Assembly (NCBI RefSeq): GCF_030269905.1
Contig: NZ_BSVC01000002.1
Span: forward strand, 583,481-647,480
DNA: 64,000 bases
DNA from: Pelosinus sp. IPA-1
GTDB taxonomy: Bacteria > Bacillota > Negativicutes > DSM-13327
Direction of reading: 5' to 3'
Part shown: positions 1 through 8,408 of the stretch, in pieces
Layout: every line of letters begins with the position of its first letter
Numbering within the stretch: the stretch's first letter is position 1
Notes under the pieces: generated by a model
Databases searched by the model: none
Seen by the model: only the letters and a program-made list of their open reading frames with translations
Told to the model about the DNA's origin: nothing
Position numbers and translations under genes: made by a program

Positions 1-104
1 TTGAAGAACAATCAGCAGCATCAGAAGAACTAGCTTCTTCAAGCAAAAGTTTAGCCATGATGGCCGAGGAATTGCAAGAAGCCGTACATAAATTTAAATT
101 TTGA
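1..104 (+). CDS. Methyl-accepting chemotaxis protein, C-terminal end (partial)
   Basis: The frame beginning at base 3 reads EEQSAASEELASSSKSLA, ends HKFKF and stops at 102-104. This is the conserved tail of the cytoplasmic signalling domain of a chemotaxis receptor. The C-terminus of the complete receptor at 51105-53072 is very similar ([10 protein letters not shown] at the same place, ending HKFKV), which supports the call. Ligand domain and membrane segments lie outside the window. Confidence 0.85.
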   Translation, partial: EEQSAASEELASSSKSLAMMAEELQEAVHKFKF

Positions 105-176
105 TCTAGGAATGCGGAATTTACCTTTGTTCCCCCAAAAATATCGATAGGAGCAAGGTAACTGAAGGAGGAAAGT

Positions 177-1598
177 ATGTCTTACAAGGGACAAGATAAT
201 GTTGATGATCTTAAAAATGTGTTGTCTTCTCCAGAATCTGCTGAAAAATGGTATATACAAATACTGAATTCAATAAATAATGGGATCTTAGTCACTGATG
301 AACAACTAGTTGTTCGCTATATCAATTCGGAATATACCCGCATTACAAATGTTAAGGAGGATGAAATCATAGGATTTCACCTCCTTAAAGTTCGACCTGG
401 TGCTTTGCTGCCTCAAGTGGTTACGACGGGAAAACCTCTTCTTGGACAATATAGACGAGAGGGAGAGGTTGAGTATATCGTAGACATGGCGCCAATCATT
501 GTAGAGGGAAATATCGTTGGTGGTGTGTCAGTAGTGAAAGATATTACTGAAGTCCGACGATTATCGGAAGAAGTTAAAAAAATTGCCAAAAAGACAGGCC
601 GTTTAAAAACAATGGTTGATCGGATCTATAAAGCAAAGTACACATTTGATGATATTATAGGAAATAGTATTCCAATGAATGAGGCAATAAGAGTGGCAAA
701 AAGAGCAGCCCAAGGAGAGGCGGATATACTGATTACGGGAGAAAGTGGTACAGGTAAAGAACTTTTCGCCCAAGCAATTCACAATGCAAGTAATCGACAA
801 ATGGGCCCATTTGTGGCGCTGAACTGTGCTGCTATTGCTCCTTCTTTAATCGAAAGCGAATTATTTGGCTATGAAGAGGGGGCATTTACTGGAGCAAAAA
901 AAGGAGGTAGGATTGGTCTATTTGAGATTGCAAGTGGTGGCACAATTTTCTTAGATGAAATTGCTGAACTCAGTCTTGAAGTACAGGCTAAATTACTACG
1001 GGTATTACAAGAAAGGTCAATACGACGTATTGGTGAAACGAGTGAAGTTTCGATTGATATTCGAGTTATGGCAGCTACCAATAAAGATTTGTATCGTATG
1101 GTGCAAGAAGGAAAGTTTCGAGCAGATGTTTATTATCGTCTCAATGTATTGAATGTACACCTGCCACCTCTTAAAGAGAGAGGATTTGATATAACTTTAT
1201 TGGCAAATAATTTTTTTCAGTTCTATTTTCGCAAAATTGGCAAAAGTTTTGAAGTAGATAAAAAAGTGATGGAAGTCCTCTTGCAGTATTCATGGTCTGG
1301 TAATGTGCGAGAACTACGTAACGTAATTGAGTATGCGGTAAACATGTGTGATGAGAACGATATAATAACTATATTACATTTGCCCAAGTGGTTTAAGATT
1401 GATGATGAACGCCAAAGAATTCCTACTAGTTCGTTAGCGGAGATGGTGCAGGACTTTGAAAGAAGAACAATTAAAAATGCCATACAACATTATGGATCGA
1501 GTGTAGAGGCAAAGCAGAGGATTGCAAAAGAACTCGGTATTTCTGTTGCTACGCTTTATAATAAAATTAAAATATTGGAAACACAAAATAGAGAGTGA
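177..1598 (+). CDS. Sigma-54-dependent transcriptional activator (PAS, AAA+, Fis-type HTH)
   Basis: This 473-residue protein should activate RNA polymerase carrying sigma-54. A PAS-type sensor occupies about residues 25-130. The AAA+ domain carries Walker A GESGTGKE (about 188-195), the sigma-54 contact loop GAFTGA (about 235-240) and Walker B GGTIFLDEI (about 254-262). A Fis-like helix-turn-helix lies in the last 45 residues (AKELGISVATLYNKIK). There is no receiver domain, so the PAS domain is the likely signal input. The ATG follows GGAGGAAAGT at good spacing. A strong -24/-12 promoter lies between this gene and the CoA-transferase/thiolase genes, so it probably controls them, in the manner of AtoC or of regulators of short-chain acyl degradation. 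The inducer is unknown. Confidence 0.92.
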   Translation: MSYKGQDNVDDLKNVLSSPESAEKWYIQILNSINNGILVTDEQLVVRYINSEYTRITNVKEDEIIGFHLLKVRPGALLPQVVTTGKPLLGQYRREGEVEYIVDMAPIIVEGNIVGGVSVVKDITEVRRLSEEVKKIAKKTGRLKTMVDRIYKAKYTFDDIIGNSIPMNEAIRVAKRAAQGEADILITGESGTGKELFAQAIHNASNRQMGPFVALNCAAIAPSLIESELFGYEEGAFTGAKKGGRIGLFEIASGGTIFLDEIAELSLEVQAKLLRVLQERSIRRIGETSEVSIDIRVMAATNKDLYRMVQEGKFRADVYYRLNVLNVHLPPLKERGFDITLLANNFFQFYFRKIGKSFEVDKKVMEVLLQYSWSGNVRELRNVIEYAVNMCDENDIITILHLPKWFKIDDERQRIPTSSLAEMVQDFERRTIKNAIQHYGSSVEAKQRIAKELGISVATLYNKIKILETQNRE

Positions 1599-1733
1599 AA
1601 GAATTCTATTAATTGAGAAATTTAATCATATGTTTCTTAAAAGTTAGAAACGCCGTATAGGTTGTTTGCAATAGCTTTGCGTAGATACCGTGTTTTGATT
1701 TATTGAAAGATTTATAAGAATGTAGAAATTATT

Positions 1734-1765
1734 AAAGGAGCCATTATGATGGCTCCTTTATTTAT
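1734..1765 (+). terminator. Rho-independent terminator after the sigma-54 activator
   Basis: An 11-bp perfect stem (AAAGGAGCCAT, 1734-1744, with ATGGCTCCTTT, 1749-1759) and a TATG loop are followed by a T-rich run. It separates the regulator from the next operon. Confidence 0.85.
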
Positions 1766-1778
1766 TAGTGAAGTGATC

Positions 1779-1795
1779 TTGGCATGGTTTTTGCA
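1779..1795 (+). promoter_or_regulatory. Sigma-54 (-24/-12) promoter
   Basis: TTGGCATGGTTTTTGCA matches the sigma-54 consensus, with GG at -24 and GC at -12 in the correct 10-bp register. It lies about 65 bp before the CoA-transferase start and just downstream of a sigma-54 activator gene. Confidence 0.85.
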
Positions 1796-1858
1796 AGTTA
1801 TTGTTGATGATAAGATTCGCAATTTGGTTTGTTTATTGACCAAGGGGAGGAAAAAATC

Positions 1859-2518
1859 TTGAATAAAGTAGTACTACATGAAGAACTATATTCCCTTTTT
1901 AAGGATAATGGGACAGTTATGGTAGGCGGATTTATGGGAGTGGGAACACCTACGTCCTTAGTGGGCATTTTAGTAGACAAAGGAATCAAAGACATTACAC
2001 TGATTGCTAGCGATACAGCTACTCCTGATACTGGTGTTGGACCATTAATTGTAAATCGGCAAGTAAAAAAAGTAATTACATCTCATATCGGGACAAATCC
2101 AGAAACGGGCAAACAAATGATAGCAGGCGAGCTAGAGGTAGAGCTTACACCACAAGGGACTCTCGCCGAAAAAATTCGGGCGGGTGGTGCCGGACTAGGT
2201 GGATTTTTGACTCCTACGGGTATTGGAACAGTAGTTGAAGAAGGGAAACAAAAATTACTGGTAAATGGAAAAGAATATTTACTGGAAGTTCCGCTAAAAG
2301 CTGATATAGCATTGTTGAAAGCATTTAAGGCTGATAGGGCAGGAAATCTGGTTTTTCGTCAATCTGCTCGTAATTTCAATCCAATTATGGCATTGGCTGC
2401 AGATATGGTAATTGTTGAAGTAGAAGAACTTGTTGAAATTGGACAGATTGCTCCAGATGAAGTAATGACCCCAGGGGTTCTCGTTGATAAAATTGTTTGC
2501 TGTGGGAGGCGTATTTAA
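1859..2518 (+). CDS. atoD: 3-oxoacid/acetate-acetoacetate CoA-transferase, subunit A
   Basis: Alpha subunit of a two-subunit short-chain CoA-transferase that moves CoA between an acyl-CoA and a free acid such as acetoacetate, acetate or butyrate. The start chosen is TTG 1859, because GGGGAGG lies 9 bases upstream; it gives 219 residues, close to the usual 215-220. An upstream in-frame start at 1829 would bury the ribosome site. Family hallmarks are the early GGFMGVGTP glycine loop and the later [20 protein letters not shown] segment. The stop overlaps the next ATG by one base (TAATG), implying translational coupling. Substrate specificity cannot be read from sequence; the thiolase neighbour favours acetoacetate. 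Confidence 0.9.
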   Translation: MNKVVLHEELYSLFKDNGTVMVGGFMGVGTPTSLVGILVDKGIKDITLIASDTATPDTGVGPLIVNRQVKKVITSHIGTNPETGKQMIAGELEVELTPQGTLAEKIRAGGAGLGGFLTPTGIGTVVEEGKQKLLVNGKEYLLEVPLKADIALLKAFKADRAGNLVFRQSARNFNPIMALAADMVIVEVEELVEIGQIAPDEVMTPGVLVDKIVCCGRRI

Positions 2519-3195
2519 TGGTAGCGTATAGTGCAAAAGAAATCATTGCTTGTAGAGTAGCAGCGGAAATGGAGGATGGGGACGTGGTAAATTTGGGAAT
2601 TGGTTTACCAACTCTAGTTCCAAACTATTTGCAGGAAGATATAAAAATTACTCTTCAATCGGAAAATGGGTTTTTAGGCTTAGCTCCATTAAGTGGCGCT
2701 CCTGATCTAGATTTGGTCAATGCAGGTGGTAAGCCTGCAGGTATTTTCCCTGGGGGAGCTACATTTGATAGTCTAATGTCATTTGCCTTGATTCGAGGCG
2801 GGCACGTTGATGTAACAGTGCTTGGTGGATTACAGGTTGATCAAAGTGGTAATTTAGCCAATTGGATGGTTCCCGGGAAGATGATTCCCGGCATGGGGGG
2901 AGCAATGGATTTGGTTGCTGGATCAAAAAAGGTTATTGTTGCTATGGAGCATACAGCAAAAGATGGCTCAGCAAAAATAATTAAAGAATGCAATCTTCCC
3001 CTCACAGGTAAAGGGGTTGTTTCTTTGATTGTAACTGAACTTGCTGTAATTAGAGTTACATCTGAAGGGCTGGTACTTGAAGAAATATCGCCTAACGTTA
3101 CTTTGGAAGAAGTAATTGCAAAGACGGAAGCACAACTAACGATCAGTGATACCTTGGCTCCTATGAAGGGGATAAGTAAATTAGATAACATATAA
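2518..3195 (+). CDS. atoA: 3-oxoacid/acetate-acetoacetate CoA-transferase, subunit B
   Basis: Beta subunit (225 residues from ATG 2518), carrying the catalytic glutamate in the segment [12 protein letters not shown], which forms the acyl-glutamyl thioester in this family. GGGAGG lies 6 bases before the ATG and the gene overlaps subunit A by one base. Another in-frame start at 2497 would contain the ribosome site and is rejected. With subunit A it makes the enzyme that links acetoacetate and acyl-CoA pools; the thiolase follows after about 60 bases. Confidence 0.9.
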   Translation: MVAYSAKEIIACRVAAEMEDGDVVNLGIGLPTLVPNYLQEDIKITLQSENGFLGLAPLSGAPDLDLVNAGGKPAGIFPGGATFDSLMSFALIRGGHVDVTVLGGLQVDQSGNLANWMVPGKMIPGMGGAMDLVAGSKKVIVAMEHTAKDGSAKIIKECNLPLTGKGVVSLIVTELAVIRVTSEGLVLEEISPNVTLEEVIAKTEAQLTISDTLAPMKGISKLDNI

Positions 3196-3256
3196 AATTT
3201 CAATTTAGATCCAAGTTTTTGGATGGCAATAAAATTTAGAAGTGAGGCTAGCGAAG

Positions 3257-4438
3257 ATGAAAGAAGTTGTAATTGTTAGTGCGGTGCGTACGGCAATTGG
3301 TAGCTATAATGGTAGTTTAGCAGAAGTTTCTGCAGTGGAATTGGGAGCATTAGTAATTAAAGAAGCGATTACACGAGCGAAAATAGATTCAGTAGAAGTG
3401 GAAGAAGTCATTATGGGGAACGTTCTGCAGGCTGGTTTAGGGCAGAACCCTGCTCGTCAATCCGCTCTTAAAGCTGGATTAGCAATCGAAGTGCCTGCCC
3501 TTAGTATTAATAAGGTATGCGGATCGGGCTTGGAGGCTGTTAATTTGGCTGCACGGGCAATATTAGCTGGTGATGCTGATATTATTGTAGCCGGCGGCAT
3601 GGAAAGCATGAGCAATGCTCCGTATTTACTGGAAAAAGCACGCCGTGGTTATCGAATGGGACATAGTGAATTAATCGACTCCATGATTAGAGATGGTCTA
3701 TGGTGTGCAACAAACAACTATCATATGGGGATCACCGCTGAGAATGTGGCGCAAAAGTATGATATTACTCGTGAAATGCAGGATGAATTGGCAGCGATTA
3801 GTCAAGAAAATGCAGTTAAAGCGATTGCTGAGGGACGATTTAAAGAGGAAATTGTCCCTGTAGTTATTCCGCAAAAAAAAGGAGATCCTATCGTATTTGA
3901 TACAGATGAACATCCTAAAAAGGGGACCACAGTTGAAAAGTTAGCTACTTTACGAACCGCTTTTCAAAAAGACGGATCTGTAACGGCAGGAAATGCCTCT
4001 GGTCTTAATGATGGGGCAGCTGCATTTGTTGTTATGTCTCTTGATAAAGCGAAAGAATTAAAGCTTACACCCTTGGCCCGCATTCGTTCCTTTGCTTCTG
4101 CGGGGGTAGATCCTAGTATTATGGGAATGGGACCTGTACCTGCATCCCTTAAGGCTTTAGCTAAAACTGGGCTAACTGTAAAAGATCTTGACTTAATTGA
4201 AGCCAATGAGGCTTTTGCAGCCCAATTTTTAGCAGTAGGAAAGGAATTGGGTCTTGAAAAAGAAAAAGTGAATGTAAATGGTGGTGCTATAGCTCTTGGT
4301 CATCCTGTAGGAGCCAGCGGGGCAAGAATTTTAGTAACATTGCTTCATGCGATGAAACGAAGAAATGCTAAGGTAGGTTTGGCGACACTTTGCATTGGTG
4401 GGGGACAAGGTGTAGCGACAATAGTAGAAAAAATGTGA
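3257..4438 (+). CDS. atoB: Acetyl-CoA C-acetyltransferase (thiolase)
   Basis: Condenses two acetyl-CoA to acetoacetyl-CoA, or cleaves it in the reverse direction. The 393-residue length is typical. All catalytic parts are present: nucleophile Cys88 in [10 protein letters not shown], His349 in [11 protein letters not shown] and Cys379 in TLCIGGGQG. The ATG at 3257 puts [15 protein letters not shown] at the N-terminus, as in homologues; the in-frame GTG at 3242 is less likely. It sits 61 bases after the CoA-transferase B subunit, presumably in the same sigma-54-dependent transcript. Together these genes can degrade acetoacetate or feed C4 acid formation. Confidence 0.93.
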   Translation: MKEVVIVSAVRTAIGSYNGSLAEVSAVELGALVIKEAITRAKIDSVEVEEVIMGNVLQAGLGQNPARQSALKAGLAIEVPALSINKVCGSGLEAVNLAARAILAGDADIIVAGGMESMSNAPYLLEKARRGYRMGHSELIDSMIRDGLWCATNNYHMGITAENVAQKYDITREMQDELAAISQENAVKAIAEGRFKEEIVPVVIPQKKGDPIVFDTDEHPKKGTTVEKLATLRTAFQKDGSVTAGNASGLNDGAAAFVVMSLDKAKELKLTPLARIRSFASAGVDPSIMGMGPVPASLKALAKTGLTVKDLDLIEANEAFAAQFLAVGKELGLEKEKVNVNGGAIALGHPVGASGARILVTLLHAMKRRNAKVGLATLCIGGGQGVATIVEKM

Positions 4439-4443
4439 TTTAT

Positions 4444-4473
4444 AAGTGATTGCAGATAAAACTGCAATCACTT
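4444..4473 (+). terminator. Hairpin terminator after the thiolase
   Basis: A 12-bp perfect stem, AAGTGATTGCAG (4444-4455) with CTGCAATCACTT (4462-4473), lies 6 bases after the stop. The T-run is short (TTTACTATTATT). Confidence 0.6.
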
Positions 4474-4635
4474 TACTATTATTGGCATGAAAGGAAGAGG
4501 AATTAAGGGGATATTACTCTAATTTAATTAGATAAGCTACATGGATTTCAAAATTGTGGTATCATTGCAGTGAACGCTACTGCGTAAATAACGAAAACTT
4601 TGTATCGTGAGTGAGAGAAAGGAATTGTTATATTT

Positions 4636-5322
4636 ATGAGAAACAATAGTCAACTTGTGATGCGTACTGCCGTAGTTGGTGTTGTTGGTATTATGTCTGT
4701 CATTTGTTATTTGTTGGCACCCGATTTTATAAACAGGATGATTCATCTGTTTTTGCAAGGCAATGTCGCTGGAAGTATTGAGTTTATCCAATCATATGGG
4801 CCTTATGCCATGCTTGTGAGTTTTCTAATTATAGTATTTATTAACATTGTTGCCGTTTTGCCCAATTTTTTGATTGTAGCAGCCAATGGAGTCATTTTTG
4901 GTGTAGTAGAAGGCACGCTGATTTCATGGATTGGAGAATCAGTCGGCGTAATTATTAGTTTTATTTTAATGCGGTATTTGTTTCGCACTAACGCACAGAG
5001 CATCATTGCGCGTAGCAAGAGCCTAAAGAGGATTGATGACTTTAGTGGGAAAAGGGGCTTGCAAATTATGTTAGTGGCACGGAGTATTCCTTTTGTCCCA
5101 TCCGGGCTCATTACTGCCATAGGAGCACTTAGCAGTATTGGGTTAGCAGACTATACCATAGCAACATTTATTGGGAAGCTGCCATCGGCATTTATAGAAG
5201 TTACGTTAGGGCATGATTTGCTATCTTATCGGGAGCATGTAGTGCGATTGTCTTTATTAGCAGTAATTTCCGCACTAGCGTACTACTTATTTGTACATCA
5301 CAAAAAGAGCCAAAGTCACTAA
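4636..5322 (+). CDS. TVP38/TMEM64 (DedA-like) family membrane protein
   Basis: A 228-residue polytopic membrane protein with about five hydrophobic segments. The VTT/DedA-type core is visible: NGVIFGVVEGTLISWIGESVG followed by a segment rich in small residues, then ARSIPFVPSGLITAIGALS, which matches the conserved R-x-x-PxxP re-entrant region of the family. Members are linked to lipid scrambling and membrane homeostasis; the substrate here is not known. GAAAGGA lies about 13 bases before the ATG. It appears monocistronic, unrelated to the flanking metabolic genes. Confidence 0.8.
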   Translation: MRNNSQLVMRTAVVGVVGIMSVICYLLAPDFINRMIHLFLQGNVAGSIEFIQSYGPYAMLVSFLIIVFINIVAVLPNFLIVAANGVIFGVVEGTLISWIGESVGVIISFILMRYLFRTNAQSIIARSKSLKRIDDFSGKRGLQIMLVARSIPFVPSGLITAIGALSSIGLADYTIATFIGKLPSAFIEVTLGHDLLSYREHVVRLSLLAVISALAYYLFVHHKKSQSH

Positions 5323-5498
5323 AGAGGAGAAACTTTTTTTGACAAAAATAAAAAAGAAAAGTACAATTATATTGCGTTTTATAAATGCGAGCGAGCTTTT
5401 TTACGGCCCACGGCATAAGTTATTTGCTGGTGGGCGTTTGCTTTGCGTAGCCATAGCAAATACTAGAAAAGTAAAATTCGATAAGAGAGGCTGAGTAT

Positions 5499-5921
5499 AT
5501 GATTACGGTACGAGAGAAAGTGCGCTTTGTAGAAACAGATATGATGGGAGTAGCACATCATTCCAATCATTTTCGCTGGTTTGAGATGGGGCGGGTAGAG
5601 TATTTACGCCAAGCAGGTATTTCGTTGATTGATCTGATGAATGAGGGAATTGTTTTTCCAATTACTCATGTTGAGTGTCAGTATCGTGCATCTGCCAAAT
5701 TTGACGATTATATTTTAATTGAAACGACATTGACGGAAGTATCGCCTGTGAAAATGGTGTTTACATATAGAATTATTAGAGAAATTGATGGAGTATTATT
5801 AGCTGCTGGTAAGACTATAAATGTTTTTTCTACTAGTCAGGGAAAAATTGTTCGCTTGCCAGGTGTTTATTTTAATAAGCTTAAAATGGCTTTTGAAAAC
5901 AAGGAAAATCAATGTATATAA
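5499..5921 (+). CDS. Acyl-CoA thioesterase, hot-dog fold (4-hydroxybenzoyl-CoA thioesterase/YbgC family)
   Basis: A single hot-dog domain of 140 residues that probably hydrolyses acyl-CoA thioesters. The N-terminal signature RFVETDMMGVAHHSNHFRWF carries the Asp and Gly-x-x-His arrangement of the YbgC/FadM branch; the helix WFEMGRVEYLRQAGI follows. The ATG follows GAGAGGCTGAGTAT. It is followed closely by murI. Substrate chain length cannot be inferred. Confidence 0.85.
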   Translation: MITVREKVRFVETDMMGVAHHSNHFRWFEMGRVEYLRQAGISLIDLMNEGIVFPITHVECQYRASAKFDDYILIETTLTEVSPVKMVFTYRIIREIDGVLLAAGKTINVFSTSQGKIVRLPGVYFNKLKMAFENKENQCI

Positions 5922-5963
5922 CAAAAAATATTTAGATAGAATATGTTGTTAGGAGGTGTGGTA

Positions 5964-6773
5964 TTGAATAGGAATGCACCCATTGGTGTTTTTGATTCAG
6001 GGATTGGCGGCCTTACGGTTGTGAAGGAATTGATGAAATTCATGCCGCAAGAAGATTTAATTTATTTTGGGGATACGGCACGCACACCTTATGGATCTCG
6101 TCCTCCCGCAGAAATTATTTCATTTATGCATCAAATCCTTAGCTTTTTTACAGCGCAAGAGGTGAAATTGGCAGTAGTTGCCTGTAATACAATGACGGCT
6201 TTAGGTTTGGAAATGGCAAAAACCCAATATCCTTTTTCTTTAGTTGGGGTGAATACAGGAGCAGATTTAGCGTATGAGGTTAGTAAAAATAAAAAAATAG
6301 GTGTAATGGCAACCCAAGCCACCATTACCAGTGAAAATCATGCTAGGGCAATTCATAAAAAGGATCTGGATGCTTTTGTTTATCAACAACCGTGTCCTAA
6401 ATTGGTTCCCTTAATTGAGAACAAGCAGGTTGAAGGACAGGATATCGAATTGGCAATTGCCGAATATTTGCTGCCAATGAAGCAGGCAGGTATTGATGCT
6501 GTGATATTAGGTTGTACTCATTATCCTTTTGTAAGTTCGGTTATCGAGAAAACAATAGGGAATGATATTCGTATTATCGATCCTGCTAGAGAAACGGCAA
6601 TGGAAGCAAAGCAGTTATTAGAGGCACAAGGACAATTATCGAATCGAACGCAAGGTAAAGTACGATTGTGTTTTTCAACAGATTTGGAACGGGCCAAAAA
6701 AATGGCTAGTTTTATGTTTGATATAAAGGAAGTAGAGTTTGAATTAGTGAATTTAGAAGAATTTACTCAATAA
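5964..6773 (+). CDS. murI: Glutamate racemase
   Basis: Makes D-glutamate for peptidoglycan. The two catalytic cysteines of the family are visible, Cys74 in VACNTMTA and Cys184 in ILGCTHYPF, with the substrate loop GVFDSGIGGLTV near the N-terminus and YFGDTARTPYG after it. TTG 5964 is chosen because AGGAGG lies 7 bases upstream; the ATG at 5943 lies before that ribosome site. It gives 269 residues, the normal length. Confidence 0.95.
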   Translation: MNRNAPIGVFDSGIGGLTVVKELMKFMPQEDLIYFGDTARTPYGSRPPAEIISFMHQILSFFTAQEVKLAVVACNTMTALGLEMAKTQYPFSLVGVNTGADLAYEVSKNKKIGVMATQATITSENHARAIHKKDLDAFVYQQPCPKLVPLIENKQVEGQDIELAIAEYLLPMKQAGIDAVILGCTHYPFVSSVIEKTIGNDIRIIDPARETAMEAKQLLEAQGQLSNRTQGKVRLCFSTDLERAKKMASFMFDIKEVEFELVNLEEFTQ

Positions 6774-6879
6774 CAGGTTAAATTCAAGTAGTACTGGGAA
6801 AGTTATATAGCCCTGAAGGGAAAATTTTGGTATACTAGTATAGGTAAAAAATAATTCTTCTTGAGATGGGGGCCTTTTT

Positions 6880-7428
6880 GTGGAATTCTTGGTGACAATA
6901 GTATTATTAGCTGCATTAGTGGCAGTTGTCGTGTGGTTGTTTATTGCAAAGCAAGGTGATGCAGAGTTTGAATTTATAGTTAGTCAACGGACTAATTTCA
7001 CTTTAGTTGAACAAACGGAGCAAGCAGCTACTTTTTCTTGTAAAGTACCATTTATAAATAAAGGATCCCAAGATGGTACAATTATGGATGCTTATCCGCG
7101 TCATCTACTGCCCTATGAGCAGTTTGATGGTGTAGAGGTTAGTTCTAGGATGGAGCTTACTACAGCACCGCGGACTGATAATTATTTTGAAGCCGTTATC
7201 GTTCCGCAAGGAACAGGCGGAACAGTGATTATTACAGTTACTTTTACAGCAAAAAATGGTAATATAAAAAATACTTTAGACAATTTATATGAGTTATCCG
7301 TAGATATGCCTATTGATATTACATACCAAATTGTAGCGCGTACTCCTTGGTATATTCATAAGACGCGTATGATTATGACGTGTGATGAAATTATAGCAGC
7401 TATGCGGGCGCAGAATATTGCAGAATAG
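6880..7428 (+). CDS. Membrane-anchored protein of unknown function
   Basis: A 182-residue protein not recognised as any named family. A single N-terminal hydrophobic segment (residues 1-21, VLLAALVAVVVWLFIA) should anchor it, leaving a beta-rich domain of about 155 residues outside or at the membrane face (FTLVEQTEQAATFSCKVPF, then GGTVIITVTF). A GTG start follows GATGGGGG. The next gene starts 11 bases after the stop, so the two are probably one operon; that gene encodes a CofE-like ligase domain. No catalytic motif is apparent. Confidence 0.7.
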   Translation: MEFLVTIVLLAALVAVVVWLFIAKQGDAEFEFIVSQRTNFTLVEQTEQAATFSCKVPFINKGSQDGTIMDAYPRHLLPYEQFDGVEVSSRMELTTAPRTDNYFEAVIVPQGTGGTVIITVTFTAKNGNIKNTLDNLYELSVDMPIDITYQIVARTPWYIHKTRMIMTCDEIIAAMRAQNIAE

Positions 7429-7439
7429 GAGGGCTAGTA

Positions 7440-8108
7440 ATGGCAGAACTTGAACTTAAACCAGTAGGTACACGTATTTTAACTGATAAAGACAATATTG
7501 TAGATATGATTGAAAAATATGCAAAACAAGATATTGGGCCAGATGACGTGGTATCCGTAGCAGAAAGTGTAGTTGCGATTACCCAAGGAAGAGTGACAAG
7601 ACCAGAAGATTTAAAAGTATGTTTTATGGCAAGGGTTTTATGCCGTTTTGTTCCTCAAAAGGGTAGCCTATCCAGCGTATATGGCATGCAGTCAGCAATG
7701 GATGCGGAAGGAAAATGGCGTATTTTGTTTGCAATGATTATTGGGATGTTAGCTAAGATCGTAGGTAGGAATGGTGTTTTCTATGAGCTGGCTGGTCCAC
7801 AGGCTGCTTTAGTAGATGATGTGACGGGTACTATGCCGCCTTTTGATAAATGCTTGGTGTATGGACCGCATGATCCCAATGGTGTTGCCGAAGAAATTAA
7901 GCGTCGGTTAGGCTGCTATGGTGCAGCAGTAGCTGATGTAAATGATCTAAAGCGGGCTGCAGTACTTGGTGTTTCAGAAGGTCTTGATCCTAAAAATTTA
8001 GCGAAAATTTTAATCGATAATCCTTTTGGCAATGCATCTCAGCGAACACCAATCGTTATTATTAAGAATTATGCAGTAGTTGCGAAAATGGCTAAAAGCC
8101 AGGCATAA
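7440..8108 (+). CDS. CofE-like (coenzyme F420-0:L-glutamate ligase family) protein
   Basis: A 222-residue protein whose N-terminal half resembles the F420-0:gamma-glutamyl ligase fold: PVGTRILTDKDNIVDMIEKYA, then GPDDVVSVAESVVAITQGR, which parallels the GD-vvv-a-kivS-aeGr pattern of CofE. CofE adds glutamate to coenzyme F420, but no other F420 gene occurs in this window and F420 is not expected in this kind of organism. A different gamma-glutamyl or amide ligase role is therefore likely. GGAGGGCTAGTA precedes the ATG. The partner membrane protein lies directly upstream. Confidence 0.65.
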   Translation: MAELELKPVGTRILTDKDNIVDMIEKYAKQDIGPDDVVSVAESVVAITQGRVTRPEDLKVCFMARVLCRFVPQKGSLSSVYGMQSAMDAEGKWRILFAMIIGMLAKIVGRNGVFYELAGPQAALVDDVTGTMPPFDKCLVYGPHDPNGVAEEIKRRLGCYGAAVADVNDLKRAAVLGVSEGLDPKNLAKILIDNPFGNASQRTPIVIIKNYAVVAKMAKSQA

Positions 8109-8146
8109 AAATAGATTCTGTCTAGAGTGCATAATAAAGAAGACTT

Positions 8147-8178
8147 GATTCAGATGGAGTTAAAACTCCATCTGAATC
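8147..8178. repeat. Inverted repeat (hairpin 1 of 3)
   Basis: Perfect 15-bp arms, GATTCAGATGGAGTT (8147-8161) and AACTCCATCTGAATC (8164-8178). There is no following T-run, so it is not a typical terminator. Confidence 0.7.
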
Positions 8179-8188
8179 TTAGTCGCAC

Positions 8189-8264
8189 TTATCCAGGGAC
8201 TTAGCCGCTCTTAACTCCCGCTTATATAAGATGGGAGTCTTAGAGCGGTTTAGTCATCGGATAA
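8189..8264. repeat. Long imperfect inverted repeat (hairpin 2 of 3)
   Basis: Nested complementary blocks: TTATCC with GGATAA at the outside, GACTTAGCCGCTCT with AGAGCGGTTTAGTC, then CTCCC with GGGAG around a central TTATATAA. It could be a REP-like element or a structured RNA. No second copy was seen in this window. Confidence 0.6.
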
Positions 8265-8290
8265 AATCTCTTGTCTGTTGACTAGCAGGC

Positions 8291-8334
8291 TAAGAAAGAG
8301 GATAGAATAAAAACTATCCTCTTTCTTATTTTTA
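8291..8334 (+). terminator. Rho-independent terminator (hairpin 3 of 3)
   Basis: Perfect 15-bp arms, TAAGAAAGAGGATAG (8291-8305) and CTATCCTCTTTCTTA (8314-8328), followed by TTTTTATTG. It ends the CofE-like operon. It completes the 300-base gap before 8409, which otherwise holds only the two preceding hairpins. Confidence 0.85.
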
Positions 8335-8408
8335 TTGTAGAATTAAATGATATCAAGGCAATCTTTAGAAAGTATATCTGTATATTCCTAAAAAAGAGGG
8401 GATACTAT

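Noticed and set aside
5291..5494. 67-codon open frame between the TVP38-like gene and the thioesterase
   Set aside because: It overlaps the end of the TVP38-like gene, has no ribosome site and no recognisable composition.
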